Source: Psilocybe azurescens (lineage: Eukaryota > Basidiomycota > Agaricomycetes > Agaricales > Agrocybaceae). From it: a stretch of 20,794 bases of DNA. Below the pieces are notes generated by a model. That model had not been told where the DNA came from and made no database searches. It saw only the letters and a list, made by a program, of their open reading frames with translations. The position numbers and the translations under genes were made by a program. Where the stretch lies: the NCBI GenBank assembly GCA_023853785.1, contig JAJIRX010000085.1, positions 1 through 20,794 on the forward strand, written 5' to 3'. Shown in pieces: positions 9,949-19,815 of this stretch. The stretch's first letter is position 1. The number at the start of each line of letters is the position of its first letter.

Positions 9949-11928
9949 TTATGCACCAAGGCCGACGTTAGTCAACTTTCTTTCAAAGCGATCTTCAGAA
10001 TCACTTTCGTGCATTTCTGCTGCTTGCCTCTTCTTCACTGGCGAAATTACTGAATTTAACGAAATCTGACCGGTCTGCTTTTGAGATCCGCTCCTCGTAG
10101 GAGTAGAGACACTGGGAAACACGTTCTTCGGTGTATACTTCCTCTGTGTTTCCGGCAGAGCAAAATCCTCGTCCTCGTCGTCTGAATCAATACGATCAGA
10201 AAAGATCCCTTTAAATAATGAATTCCAGACCTGTCGCCGGAGGTGTCTGCAGGGACACCCTACGTTTGGTTCGTATGGGCGCTAGTCATGTATGATGAAC
10301 GTAGGTTCCCAACAATGGATGGGAGAGCATACATACTTCGTGGAAGAACGGCACGACCAAATTCCTCGTCGCTGGAACTGAGATCGTACTCAGGATAGGG
10401 CTGAGCAGGTGACATCGAGTCCCTGAACAGAACGTCAGGTGAAGTGGTAATGGCGTCGTAAAAGCACTCACCGCTCGACCAACCTACTAACTTCCTGCGT
10501 CGAAGGTGAGTGCTGTAGGTTTCGTCGGAGGTGCGCAGAAGGCTTCTCTGGTGAAGGTGATGGTGATGGCAGAAAATGGGCATTTTCTAAAGACGAGAAC
10601 TTAAGGTATAGCGCAGGGAAAGAGGAGAAAAATAACTCACCATTTTCCGCATCACGAAGACGTGAATTTTCTCTTTGAAACCTGTCAGGTGCTAGACAAT
10701 GGGAGTAAATGCCACTTAGTGGACAATGTCGAGGACGAAAAGGCACACAACGGACTATGAGGGGGACGAGAGCCAGCATAGCCGTCCTTATCTGGACCAC
10801 AGGCATTGTCGCTCTTGGGTGCCCAAAACAGCTCATGGTTCCTACCTATAAATTCAGTTTCTTCTTCGTTTTCAGAACTGTCGTCTGCGCTTGTAAATGT
10901 TGCTTGGCTCTCGTCATCGGTTTCATCACCAGCGATTTCACTACAGGGTACTATCATCAATAATAAATGGAAGCATGGGATTGCAGTTTGAACTTACTCC
11001 CAAGTAGCGTCCTCGTACGATATTCCGTCTTCGTAGTAGTCGTCATAATACGTCAAATCGTCTTCGTCTTCGTCAGAGATGAGAGCCATAGGATCTCCTA
11101 TATCTACCCAAACCCCACCAACTCTTGCGTTTTCGAGGAACCTGCGAATAGCCATAAAGAAGATATCATACTGCCAATAGTGGAGGATTAGCAGCCACAT
11201 CCGGGGGTGTAGTAACTAGCTACAAGAGACACACACCGTGTCCTGGAATTCTTGGTCTGTTTTTCAAGCAGCCATATGAGCCATCGTTTATCGAAACACT
11301 GTTTGATACATTTTCCTTTGTGTGTATCGCCGAAGGGAACAAGAAAATCGCCATAGCACTTGTCAACTTCAGCAACAAGGCCATTTATGTATTTCTCGAC
11401 CGCATTTTGGAATTCCCACTAGATCCAAAGTCAACAACAAGATGCAAAAATACGAATGAATAAAGTTGCATACCCGGTTTGGACAATTGGCCTGACAATA
11501 TCTAAGGTAAGTGTACGGCACCTCATTTATTTGTTTTCCAGAATGTTTCCCAAAATTAAACCTCCACCCTCCAGCCCATTCCCCATACGCCCAGTATAGT
11601 TCATGGTCCGACTCGTATGCGGGATCTCCTGTATCGTCTTGTTTCAGTGGGGGACCTCTATTGCTGGAGGTTCTCTGCCAATGGTATGCAGAATCATGCT
11701 GAGACTGAGCCTGGCGCTCCAAACGTATTGAAGTTCAAAGATAAAAGAGGGAAGATGAAAGATACTTCAGAAATTTGAGGCCTAATAACCTCGTTGGATA
11801 CAGCTTACGCGTCCTACGTCGAGTTGGCACTGGGCAAGTTTTGAGGTGCCCCTAAACGAACTCCGTTCTCGATTAGATCTGCAGTCGGGGATTCCCGCTT
11901 GATCCATGGCCTTCCATGGTTGTTTCAT
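9949..11928 (-). CDS. FGKHxGK-motif (DUF3820-like) protein with acidic C-terminal half
   Basis: Ten exons with matching phases: 11928-11809, 11710-11474, 11418-11224, 11170-10998, 10940-10846, 10691-10641, 10586-10472, 10422-10337, 10281-10231, 10181-9949, giving about 451 residues. Residues 75-118 read DHELYWAYGEWAGGWRF, then FNFGKHSGKQINEVPYTYLR and YCQANC. The FGKxxGK...VPxxYL pattern recalls DUF3820 and the exonuclease X C-terminal motif. Exon 3 continues EFQNAVEKYINGLV and VPFGDTHKGKCI. After about residue 205 the chain is acidic and probably disordered (SDEDEDD, DDSSENEEETEF), then basic and Ser/Pro-rich, ending KLTNVGLGA. Nuclear location is a guess from composition. The exon 1 join (98-bp intron) and the donor at 11223 are the least certain parts. 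No frameshift is needed. Confidence 0.7.
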
Positions 11929-11955
11929 GGCTCGTATCAGAGAGTTGCACTTGGT

Positions 11956-12826
11956 TTATGTTTGCACTTCAAGACGATCATCAGGGTCATCCTCGTAGTC
12001 CGGATATACTTTGCGGAACAGCATTATCCAAAGTGTCCGAGTCGTCGGCAGATTCTAACGGGCCCTCTTCCTCATTCTCGAATGCAGGTTTATACAGGTT
12101 TTGCCAACACGTCAGATTCACTGGAAACATAATCGTCATTGTCAAAGGTCTTTGGAGAGCTTCTGGTCTTCCCCTTTTATGTCGAGTTTGAGTTCGAATC
12201 GAACGCATTAAAGCCCACGAAGACTTGGTACGACTCTTCTGCTGCGCTGATCCCCGAATTTTCCGTTTGGGCTGTACATCAACCCTTTCAGGCGTAGGTG
12301 AAGGTGAGAGAAAGTCATTTGCGTCCTGGTATGCAGTGAGGTTCAAATTTTCACCGATATCCCGGTGAACATTTTGATGGTTTGAGTTCTCGAAGAATTT
12401 TCATACGGCTATCCGGAAAACATCGTACTATTAAAAACAAATTAGATCCACCACAGACGTGCATTTTGCGAAATAAGGACCTTGTCTTGCATATTTCTCG
12501 AAGGCATATTGAACTCCTGCTAGAAAAAGAAATATTATGCAAATCACGAACACGATGATTGGAATGGCCTCGCATATATTACGTTGAGACAGTTGCTCTG
12601 ACAAAACTTTAGGTAACTATAAGGCACTGCATTGATGCGCTCACTCTGGTGCACTCTGCCCTCCCAATTGAATGTCCATCCTCCTGCACGTTTTCCCGTA
12701 GGCCGAGTACAACACATGATCCGGGTTGTACTCTGGATCGTTTGGATCCGAAGGGCCACCACAAGTTCCACAAGATGGGGGAAGCAGCGTTGGAGGTTCT
12801 TTAGGCGTCCGTTTCCCAGTGTTCAT
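11956..12826 (-). pseudogene. Decayed tandem paralogue of the FGKH-motif gene
   Basis: It lies directly upstream of, and in the same orientation as, the intact copy. It starts MNTGKRTPKEPP, and matched blocks follow in order: DHVLYSAYGK / AGGWTF (intact copy DHELYWAYGEWAGGWRF), INAVPYSYLKFCQSNC (INEVPYTYLRYCQANC), then after an intron YAFEKYARQ (NAVEKYING), YDVFRIAV / KFFEN (YDIFFMAIRRFLEN) and FLSPSPTPE (FLPSPSPSPE). Defects: an extra A in an AAAA run near 12697, a missing base in the EFQYAF codons near 12527, an in-frame TGA near 12403 where the intact copy has an Arg codon, and loss of about 40-50 residues including VPFGDTHKGK together with most of the acidic linker. The glycine-lysine motif itself is degraded to WEGRVHQSER. 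The end point is approximate. Confidence 0.7.
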
Positions 12827-13260
12827 AACTGCCAGTGTTGATCAAACTTAACGATGATAAAAGCAGAGGTGTGAAAACGGCTAGACATTTGGAAATATCA
12901 CTATTCAAAGATAGACAGGGCGACCTCGACTTTTACTTCCGAGATTCAGAGTTAAAGCTGCTTAAAACCGTTGAAGGGTTGTTGAAGGATGGCTTGAAGC
13001 CGGTGTTCGGCTGACGCCGTTCAGATCAATAATTGTCCGCTACCACCACCATACATGAACATGAGCTCACTGAGTGCCGACATTTGGAACCTTCAGAACT
13101 TCTCGTCCACACATCTGGTTTGAAAAGAGAAGGGACACGTCAATAATGACTGATTCCACCTTTCCAAATGTCTCGGTTCGCACAACAAGCGGTGACTCCA
13201 GCCTTGACCAATTCTTGACATCATAGTGGACGCGCCAATTGACGGTTCAAGTACTACGCC
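12827..13260. other. Intergenic, divergent promoter space
   Basis: Nothing coding is visible. The segment separates the minus-strand paralogue pair from the plus-strand SDR gene and should hold both promoters. I could not identify a clear TATA box for either gene. Confidence 0.45.
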
Positions 13261-14580
13261 ATGGCCACACATGGATTCTCCAATTCTCCAATGGAGACCG
13301 CATATATCAGAGTAAGACCTCTTGCGTCTCTTTATCTCAGACAACAACCTCCCCGACTACGACCGTTTCGCTTTCAACGACCTACTAGCATCAACCGTTT
13401 CTTTCACTCATCACCACCGCACAGAATGTCAGCTGAAGATATCATCACCGCGTACTCTGTCGCTGTCCCGAAAAAGCAAAAGCAGGAGTTGCCTGGGCAG
13501 GACAAGGATATGTCTCCCCACTTGGAGTACACCAAGCTCGAAGTTTGGGACGACAACGGGAAACCCAGTCTTGTCGAGTATAAAGGCTCTGGAAAGTGCG
13601 TATTCTGTTTGGCGGTCACTGTACGAACGCTAACAACGCCACGCAATCGCTGCAGGCTCAAAGGCAAAACCGCAATCATAACAGGAGGAGACAGTGGTAT
13701 TGGCCGTGCCGCCGCTATCATGTTTGCTCGTGAAGGGGCCACAGGCATAACCATTTCATATCTTCCTGAGGAAGCAGACGACGCCAAAGACGCGAAGAAA
13801 ATGATTGAAGACTCTGGCGCCACATGTAACGTCGTGGAGGTCGACCTCATGGAAGAGAAGAACTGCAAGAGCGTTGTGGATAGCCATCTCCAAAAATTCG
13901 GCAAACTCGATATACTTGTCAACAATGCCTCTAAACAAATGTCAGTTTTCCTTGTTGTGCATATACTGTTCTCTTGCTGACATTTTGAACTAAGAATGAC
14001 CAAGAACTTTGAAGAAATTGACTTGAAGAATGTTGAAAGCACCTTTCGTTCTAATATTCTCCAAATGTTTGCCGTTACAAAATTCGCCCTTCCTCATCTC
14101 AAGCGGGGTTCTGCCATCATCAATACTACCTCTGTAACTGCATACAGAGGATCCGGCAGCCTCGGTAAGGTCCTCAAGTTCCTACTCAATCACCATTTCT
14201 GACCTGTCCATATCCACAGTCGATTACAGCTCCACTAAAGGCGCCATTCTGACCTTCACTCGTGCTCTCGCGACTCAACTTGCACCTAAAGGCATTCGAG
14301 TCAATGGTGTGGCTCCTGGGCCAATCATCACTGCACTTCAAGCTGGATCGCGCTCCGCTGATGATATGGAGGGTCTCGGTGTCGGACTGCCCTTGCATGG
14401 ACGCGCCGGCCAACCCGCTGAAGTTGGACCTGCTTACGTATTTCTGGCATCAAGCGACAGCAACATAATAACTGGCCAAGTGATTCATGTCAACAGTACG
14501 TGCAGCACTTGGGGTTCTCTCGATTTTTACTGATGAATAATAATAATATTCTAGGTGGACAGTTCATTGGAGGATCATAG
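13261..14580 (+). CDS. NAD(P)-dependent short-chain dehydrogenase/reductase
   Basis: A classical Rossmann-fold oxidoreductase of the YghA/YhdF-like group (glucose-dehydrogenase-like; substrate unknown). Five exons: 13261-13595, 13656-13940, 13995-14164, 14220-14495, 14555-14580, with introns of 54-60 bp and all phases consistent. In the 363-residue long form the cofactor motif TGGDSGIGR is at 121-129, NNAS at 201-204, catalytic Ser253 (NTTSVTA), Tyr266 and Lys270 (DYSSTKGA), and RVNGVAPGPI follows. The protein ends GQFIGGS. ATG codons at 13261, 13291 and 13426 are in frame. The last gives a 308-residue protein of usual length starting MSAEDIITAYSV. The upstream extension is Arg/Ser-rich and acid-free just before RFFHSSPPHR, which looks like a mitochondrial presequence. 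The short form could be a second, cytosolic product. Confidence 0.9.
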
Positions 14581-14896
14581 ATGTTTTCAATTCAAAGGAG
14601 CGAATCAAGAAATGAGCAGATGGAAAAAGAGTTATTTTGGGCTCAGAGAACTTAATACTGTATGTGTAGAATAGAGCACTTTGGAAACCACATTGTACCA
14701 TGACACGATGACTTTGCTTGAGACTTAGGGGCATGATCGTCATATCGTGCGAATATGCCCAAAAGACACATGATTTTGCTGTGCCGGATCCGGAAAGCGT
14801 TTCTGCCAGTACAAGCTTAGACGAGAATCTGCCTTGATACTTGACTATACGGACGAGGCGGACCATTCATTACCTCAGGAGGCGCCCAAAAATCCC

Positions 14897-14903
14897 TATA
14901 TAA
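14897..14903 (+). promoter_or_regulatory. TATA-like element upstream of the ETF-alpha gene
   Basis: CTATATAA ends only 28 bases before the ETF-alpha ATG. That leaves almost no leader if transcription starts about 30 bases downstream, so the site may be unused, or the leader is very short. Confidence 0.35.
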
Positions 14904-14930
14904 CCCCCCAGATTTTAGAATAATCCTCAG

Positions 14931-16117
14931 ATGTTGCGCACAAGCTCCAAAATCTGCCGCAGCGCATTTACTCGCTCGTACGCGACGGCTCCATCTCCTC
15001 ACGCACTAGTATTCCTCGAACATCGTGCTGGTATTATCGACTCAGGATCTCTTTCGGCCTTGACTGCAGCGGAGCAACTTGGTGGTAAAGTCTCGGCTCT
15101 CGTAGTGGGCAGCTCGGAGCATGTCCAGGGTGTCGTGGACCAGGCGAAAAGTGAGTTCCATCCCGGAGCTTGGGGTTCTCGTGGTTTTTCTGAACAACGC
15201 ACTTTGCCTTCTTCGAATTCAAGGTTCAAAGGAGTAACATCCGTGCTGCACTCCTCGTCCCCACAATATGCCGAACCACTCCCAGAAGTTCTCTCACCAC
15301 TACTCGAGAAACTCTTGTCGGGTGCGGACAGTTCTTTCACCCATGTCGTCTCCGCCACATCCTCCTCCGCCAAGTCGCTCCTGCCGCGTGTATCAGCCCG
15401 CCTGGATGCACCGACCATCTCGGACGTTACCTCCCTGGAGCACGACGCCGCCTCGGGCAGCACCACCTTCACCCGCCCGATCTACGCCGGCAACGCGATA
15501 TCCACCGTGCGCGCGCCGTCTTCGATCCCCATCAAATTCTTCACCGTCCGCGGGACAGCGTTCGCCGCAGCCGCAGCCTCCGACGCGTCGGAAGCCGAGG
15601 TAAAAGCGGTTGACCCTGTCGAGGTCGCAGACCCTCCGACGGTGCACGTCAAGACGACGATCGCCAAGTCCGACCGCCCCGACCTCGGCGTCGCCTCGCG
15701 CGTCGTCTCAGGTGGCAGGGCGCTGAAGAACGCGGAAACGTTTGAGAAGACGCTGTACCCTCTCGCGGACGCGTTGGGTGCAGCTGTGGGTGCTTCGAGG
15801 GCGGCTGTAGATGCTGGGTACGCCGACAACTCGCTGCAGGTGGGGCAGACCGGAAAGGTCGTCGCCCCGGAGCTATACATGGCGTTGGGAATTTCTGGCG
15901 CTATCCAGCATCTTGCGGGCATGAAAGATTCGAAGCTCATCGTGGCAGTTAACAAGGTTCGTCTGCAACTCCATTACGTGTGATGTAGAAGACTTGATTT
16001 TTTTGTCTTGAAAATTTATAGGACCCAGATGCGCCCATCTTCCAGGTGGCTGACGTCGGACTTGTCGCTGATCTCTTCGATGTTGTCCCTGAACTTACAG
16101 AGAAGTTGAAAAAGTAA
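14931..16117 (+). CDS. Electron transfer flavoprotein alpha subunit, mitochondrial
   Basis: ETF-alpha pairs with ETF-beta in the mitochondrial matrix. It takes electrons from acyl-CoA and other dehydrogenases and passes them to ETF-ubiquinone oxidoreductase. Exons: 14931-15150, 15232-15956, 16022-16117; introns 81 and 65 bp; 346 residues, close to the human length (about 333). The N-terminus [20 protein letters not shown] is a typical presequence. Domain I follows ([30 protein letters not shown]). The C-terminal FAD domain contains [20 protein letters not shown] (from about residue 228), [26 protein letters not shown] (278-289), [16 protein letters not shown] (293-308) and [19 protein letters not shown]. 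These are the FAD-contacting signatures of the family. The first intron acceptor (AAAG at 15231) is set by frame; a more conventional CAAG 8 bases earlier would bring a stop. Confidence 0.96.
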
Positions 16118-16591
16118 GGGTATAGGATGCTGTCATGTATACAGTCAATCATAGGGCATGAACGCGACTACTATGGTAGCGCGAACAAACAGAAGTTCTA
16201 GATCATCAGATCAAGTGGCCATTTTAATGGTCATGATTTATTCTAAGCTCATCAATATGCAAGAATCGTGCAGCTATCCGAACACTCCTATAGCCTCCAC
16301 TGAACTTTATATGAGACCTACTACGTCTACAACCGGATAGTGTCGCAGCCACTCTCACCTCTTTCATGTCCAAGACACGTTCCCAAACAACGATGGGGAC
16401 AGACGCAATACACATTTGAGTATATTAGATAGATGAGCTATGGAAACACGTAGACTACACTGGGATGATAGGCGAGTATTAGGAAGATGAGTGATATATG
16501 CTGACTCTTGCATATCTGGAAGATGACCGTGACACAGACGAATTATACAGTGGAAACGAGCATTGACATATGAAATCATAGAGTTCGCATG
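16118..16591. other. Intergenic
   Basis: I see no gene. The first part should be the 3' untranslated region of ETF-alpha, and the last part lies downstream of the small minus-strand ORF. Confidence 0.5.
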
Positions 16592-16780
16592 TTATCTGGA
16601 GAGCTTCAAGGTTCCTAACAGTGTCTTCGGTGCATCGCGAGGAATCAAAAAGGCTTTTGCTCTGCGCAGGGATATTCTGCCCCGAGGTAGCTGCTTGTTC
16701 AGACGTTTGATAACTTTTCCCAATAGTGCGACAGACAGAGCTGTAACCCGATTGACAATGGCTGCAGGGCCGATAGACAT
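16592..16780 (-). CDS. Small basic orphan protein
   Basis: A single-exon 62-residue frame starts MSIGPAAIVNRVTALSVALL and ends LLGTLKLSR. It has 14 Arg/Lys and almost no acidic residues (one Asp), with a hydrophobic first third (VTALSVALLGKVI). The ATG context is AAA before ATG, good for fungi. A TATAAAA box lies about 70 bases upstream, followed by a CT-rich leader, the usual arrangement for an expressed basidiomycete gene. It does not end in CaaX, so it is not an ordinary mating pheromone precursor. I recognise no family. The frame also continues open upstream of the ATG through the TATA box, which is neutral evidence. It may be a real short gene or the first exon of a longer one. Confidence 0.4.
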   Translation of the reverse strand: MSIGPAAIVNRVTALSVALLGKVIKRLNKQLPRGRISLRRAKAFLIPRDAPKTLLGTLKLSR

Positions 16781-16849
16781 TTTGAACGTTTTTGGGGAAA
16801 TTGAGAGGAGAAGAGGGAAGATATCGATTTCACGCCCAGCGCGACGGCC

Positions 16850-16856
16850 TTTTATA
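16850..16856 (-). promoter_or_regulatory. TATA box for the small minus-strand ORF
   Basis: GATATAAAAGG reads on the minus strand, with TATAAAA at 16856-16850. About 30-60 bases downstream comes a pyrimidine-rich tract (CTTCCCTCTTCTCCTCTC), then the ATG at 16780. The spacing fits a TATA-dependent start near 16820. Confidence 0.55.
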
Positions 16857-17790
16857 TCCCATCCTAGTCGATGGCATTCTGAGCAAGTATTACTGGGACT
16901 GTCGGGTTGATCGTGCAACGAATGGTCGTAACATTCGACATCTGTGCAAAAGAAGTAAAAGATCGTTCACAACGACCAGAACGTGAACCAGTTGGTACCG
17001 ACTTGCGCCTATAGTTATTGATGGCGATAGTAAACGTCGCTAACTTCAGACTGGCCACTGCATTTAAATAACACAAAGGTTACAAGAGATACCTGACGAT
17101 TAACACTTTCAAGAGAGAATACAGGCCCAAAAGGTCCACAGCTCACATTCCATTCATTTTTCAGGTCTTTTTCTCTATTATAGAACGATTGAATCAAAGA
17201 TGGTGGAACAAACGAGGAAAGTGATCACTAAGAGCAATTAAGCGCTCAACACTAAGCGCCCATTTGCTCTTGTTCCAGCAGATCACTCACATTTGAAAAT
17301 AATACGGTCTCCAGAGTATCCGATACACATATATTAATGGCGAATCAGATGTATTTGTAGTAATGAAACGCATAAATTTGATTCAAAACAACACGTACAT
17401 ATACCAGTGGCTTCATCAAGCAAAAATACAATTGAACCCCCATAAACTGATAGAAAAATTGCCCAGGCTAGGGCGACTTTGCATTATACATCTACCACTT
17501 ACCCGAAAAGGAAAAGACCATTGAATACGGAGAATTCGAAGAAAGGAAATGTCTTAGTGTCTCAATGGCTTGTTTGTCGCTGCTGCTCCGTTTCCTCAAG
17601 TCATGCGGTCCATGCAGTGGAGGGTACGACCCCACGTGCAGTGTGTATATTTAGTCCACTGGGCCTGGCTTCTGGAACCTAATTGGAATGTGGGACCGGC
17701 CAATCTCCCCCAACTCCAGAACTACCCCACACCTCGATTACCAACTCAGCACCCTCACTAGCACCCAGAAAGCACCTTATTACCCATATA
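16857..17790. other. Intergenic
   Basis: No supportable gene. The last 100 bases before 17791 are C/A/T-rich with few G, typical of a basidiomycete 5' leader for the gene at 17791. Confidence 0.5.
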
Positions 17791-18275
17791 ATGGCACAAA
17801 CGATCGCCGTGTCGCACCCCAGCCAGTGAGTCGTTGGCGCAACAAAAATCGGATGCACAAAGTCTAATAACGACATCTTTGATCCTCTCCTACAGTGAAA
17901 GTCGGAGGCAGACGTCTTTCCATCTCTGCAAAGCCTAAGGGTCACCCTCATGCGTACGTGCAAATTCAACGCCCTGTAGGAACCTTCACCTAATACCCAC
18001 TAGAGAGACTGCCAACACAGGCAGTTTGGGAGTAGATGATGTAGCTGCCGACTATCCAAGGCCTGCGCCTCCAACTGGCGAAGCACCGCTTCATCGCAAT
18101 TATCAGCAACGAGGGAAGAAGTTCCGAAGAAAGAGAAAATCGAGAAAAAGCTACAGGAGCTTGCGCATAGGAAGGTTGAAATGACAAGACCCACGAGGAG
18201 GCCAACACAGGAAGTAAAGGGCATGCGGCGGGGATGCGAATTGCGCAACCAGCAGGCAAGAGCCTCGGTGTTTGA
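17791..18275 (+). CDS. Small charged protein, tentatively DAP-like
   Basis: Three exons: 17791-17825, 17896-17953, 18004-18275 (introns 70 and 50 bp). Protein-like segments in order: MAQTIAVSHP, MKVGGRRLSISAKPKGHPHA, ETANTGSLGVDDVAADYPRP, EEVPKKEKIEKKLQELAHRK (probable coiled coil), and KGHAAGMRIAQPAGKSLGV before a TGA. Joining them needs three 1-nt corrections: an extra C in the CCCC near 17820, a missing T near 18090 and a missing A near 18180. The product is then about 121 residues. The HPxxKxGG(R)RxS pattern near the N-terminus and its echo AGMRI near the C-terminus recall the death-associated protein (DAP1) family, HPPAVKAGGMRI in animals. The match is short, and I would not rely on it. 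Confidence 0.55.
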
Positions 18276-18548
18276 AGAAATCAAGCCTCTGGGTCTGTCT
18301 CGGGCGGCTTTGTCAGAGCAAGCTATGGTCGTCCCGAGGATAATGTCAGTAATCGAATCTGTGAGATAAATAGGCAAATCCCAGCGCCCTGTATATTGTA
18401 TTTGTAGCCCATAGTGTGTACCAAATTGACATGACAATCAGCTTCATATGACTTATTTGAGAGAAGTATTGGGACATGAAGGGCATGGTTGTATATTGCA
18501 TATGCATGAACCAGAATGTGTGTAGAGACGGAAGCGATACAAATACAA

Positions 18549-19498
18549 TCATCCGAGGAAGGCAGCGGCTTTTCTTGCCCCTGATCTTCTTCGCTGGTGA
18601 GGGGTTTGGGTTCCCGTTGAGTGGCAGCAAGAGCAGAGACGCGAGCAAGGGTGGCCCTAGATAAAAAGGCGAGTGTCAACACCGATCTTCGTAAATCCAA
18701 GAATGAGAATGAGAAATCGGCAAAGAATGAATAGAAAGGAAAAAAATAATGTTAGCGCCAACGAGTCGGACCGCCTGCGTCGCGCAACGAACGGCGCCCG
18801 ATAGCGACAAGGCGAGGTATCTGCTAGAGTTTGATCGACTCCAGCAGAGAGTTTATATTGCAAACATTTCTACGCCCTTCCTTCATTTACTTTTCAGTAT
18901 GTCCGGAGGGTTCTAGTGAGAGTGCGTGTTGTAGATTATAGAGAGCCATGACGCGGTCCAAAGAAAGATGCAAAAATAATGGAGAATGTGAGGTAATACT
19001 CACAGTGCGGAGATCAGATCGGTATCCGCGCTTGGCGATACCAGCGGCAACACCGAGAGCGCGACGTCCTCCTGATCGTGGGCGGACGGAAGTTGTGGCA
19101 TAGGCAGGGCCAACTGCCTGAGGAGAGAGCCTTAGTCTTGCGGGTGACAATCTTGATGCTTCCGTTTTGCTCCTTGACGTCAATGGTCTAAATATTGAAG
19201 AAATCCAGAAAATATGTTAATTGACGCATATTTGAACGGGACGCACCTTGGAGTTGGCAAGACCTGAGAACTTGAAAGAGTTCAGGTTGCGGAGGTTGCC
19301 CTACTGCGAATTTCAGCACCTCCATAGCATCATTTCAACGGGACAAGACGCACGGGCTCCTTGGAGAAGACGGGTCCCTCAGGCACTCGTTTCACGATGA
19401 ACGAGTTGTTTTCTAGGTCAAAAGTCAGCCCTTCCGTCAACAATTTCCGTTCGAGGTGAACATACGCGGAGAAGGAGCCATTGGAGGTCGGACGACAT
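18549..19498 (-). CDS. RPL28: 60S ribosomal protein L28 (eL28)
   Basis: A component of the cytosolic large ribosomal subunit. Exons: 19498-19466 (MSSDLQWLLLR), 19412-19354 (NNSFIVKRVPEGPVFSKEP), 19300-19247 (GNLRNLNSFKFSGLANSK), 19187-19004 (TIDVKEQNGSIKIVTRKTK ... GPAYATTSVRPRSGGRRA ... GVAAGIAKRGYRSDLR) and 18656-18549 (ATLARVSALAATQREPKP ... PAKKIRGKKAA). About 144 residues, normal for eL28. Five 1-nt corrections are needed: a missing A at 19412-19409, one extra base near 19125-19132, an extra G at 18656-18655, an extra C near 18610 and an extra A near 18572. Introns 1-3 are 53-59 bp, while the last is 347 bp and holds a folded segment listed separately. Conservation of every block points to a working gene with sequence errors. 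Confidence 0.9.
18748..18858 (-). ncRNA. Candidate structured intronic RNA (H/ACA-like) in the eL28 last intron
   Basis: Within the 347-bp intron, on the minus strand, ATATAA (18858-18853, fits the H-box ANANNA) is followed by a hairpin at 18848-18820 (TCTGCTGGAGT / ACTCTAGCAGA, 11 pairs including one G-U, 7-nt loop). A second GC-rich stem follows at 18814-18772 (CGCC, internal loop, GTCGC paired with GCGAC, internal loop, GGCG). An ACA then stands at 18752-18750. The rest of the intron is AT/CT-rich. Ribosomal protein introns often host snoRNAs, but no guide target was tested and a complete two-hairpin H/ACA fold is not shown. Confidence 0.3.
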
Positions 19499-19815
19499 TT
19501 TGAGAGAGTTTTCTGAGGAACGCGCTTCACGACGACGGACACACGGCCAAATCGGTTCGGTGGCTGAGCATAAACTGTACAGCTGGTTACTGAACAACAA
19601 ATATAAACATTAGACTCCCTTCTTCCAAATTAGATCAATTCCCAGCCGCTGCATCTCTATAGGCTCTTTCTCTCTTCTTGTGCATGGCATTCTTTGAACG
19701 ATAAACTTCCCCTTCTTCGTGATTTCTTTCTGGCTTCTATTTTACTCACTGGACGACACCGGCAAAGTTCAAAAATCGATTCTGGTTTCGCGATTACAGC
19801 TTGGCGATATTCTTG

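Noticed and set aside
12900..13260. Possible upstream exon for the SDR gene
   Set aside because: No donor/acceptor pair and no protein-like frame; the SDR is complete without it.
16592..16780. Small ORF as a basidiomycete mating pheromone precursor
   Set aside because: The size and promoter would fit, but the C-terminus is KLSR with no CaaX box in any frame nearby, and no receptor gene is in the window.
18900..19183. Separate minus-strand gene with a hydrophobic tail at 18887-18990
   Set aside because: It is read-through from eL28 exon 4 into the 347-bp intron.
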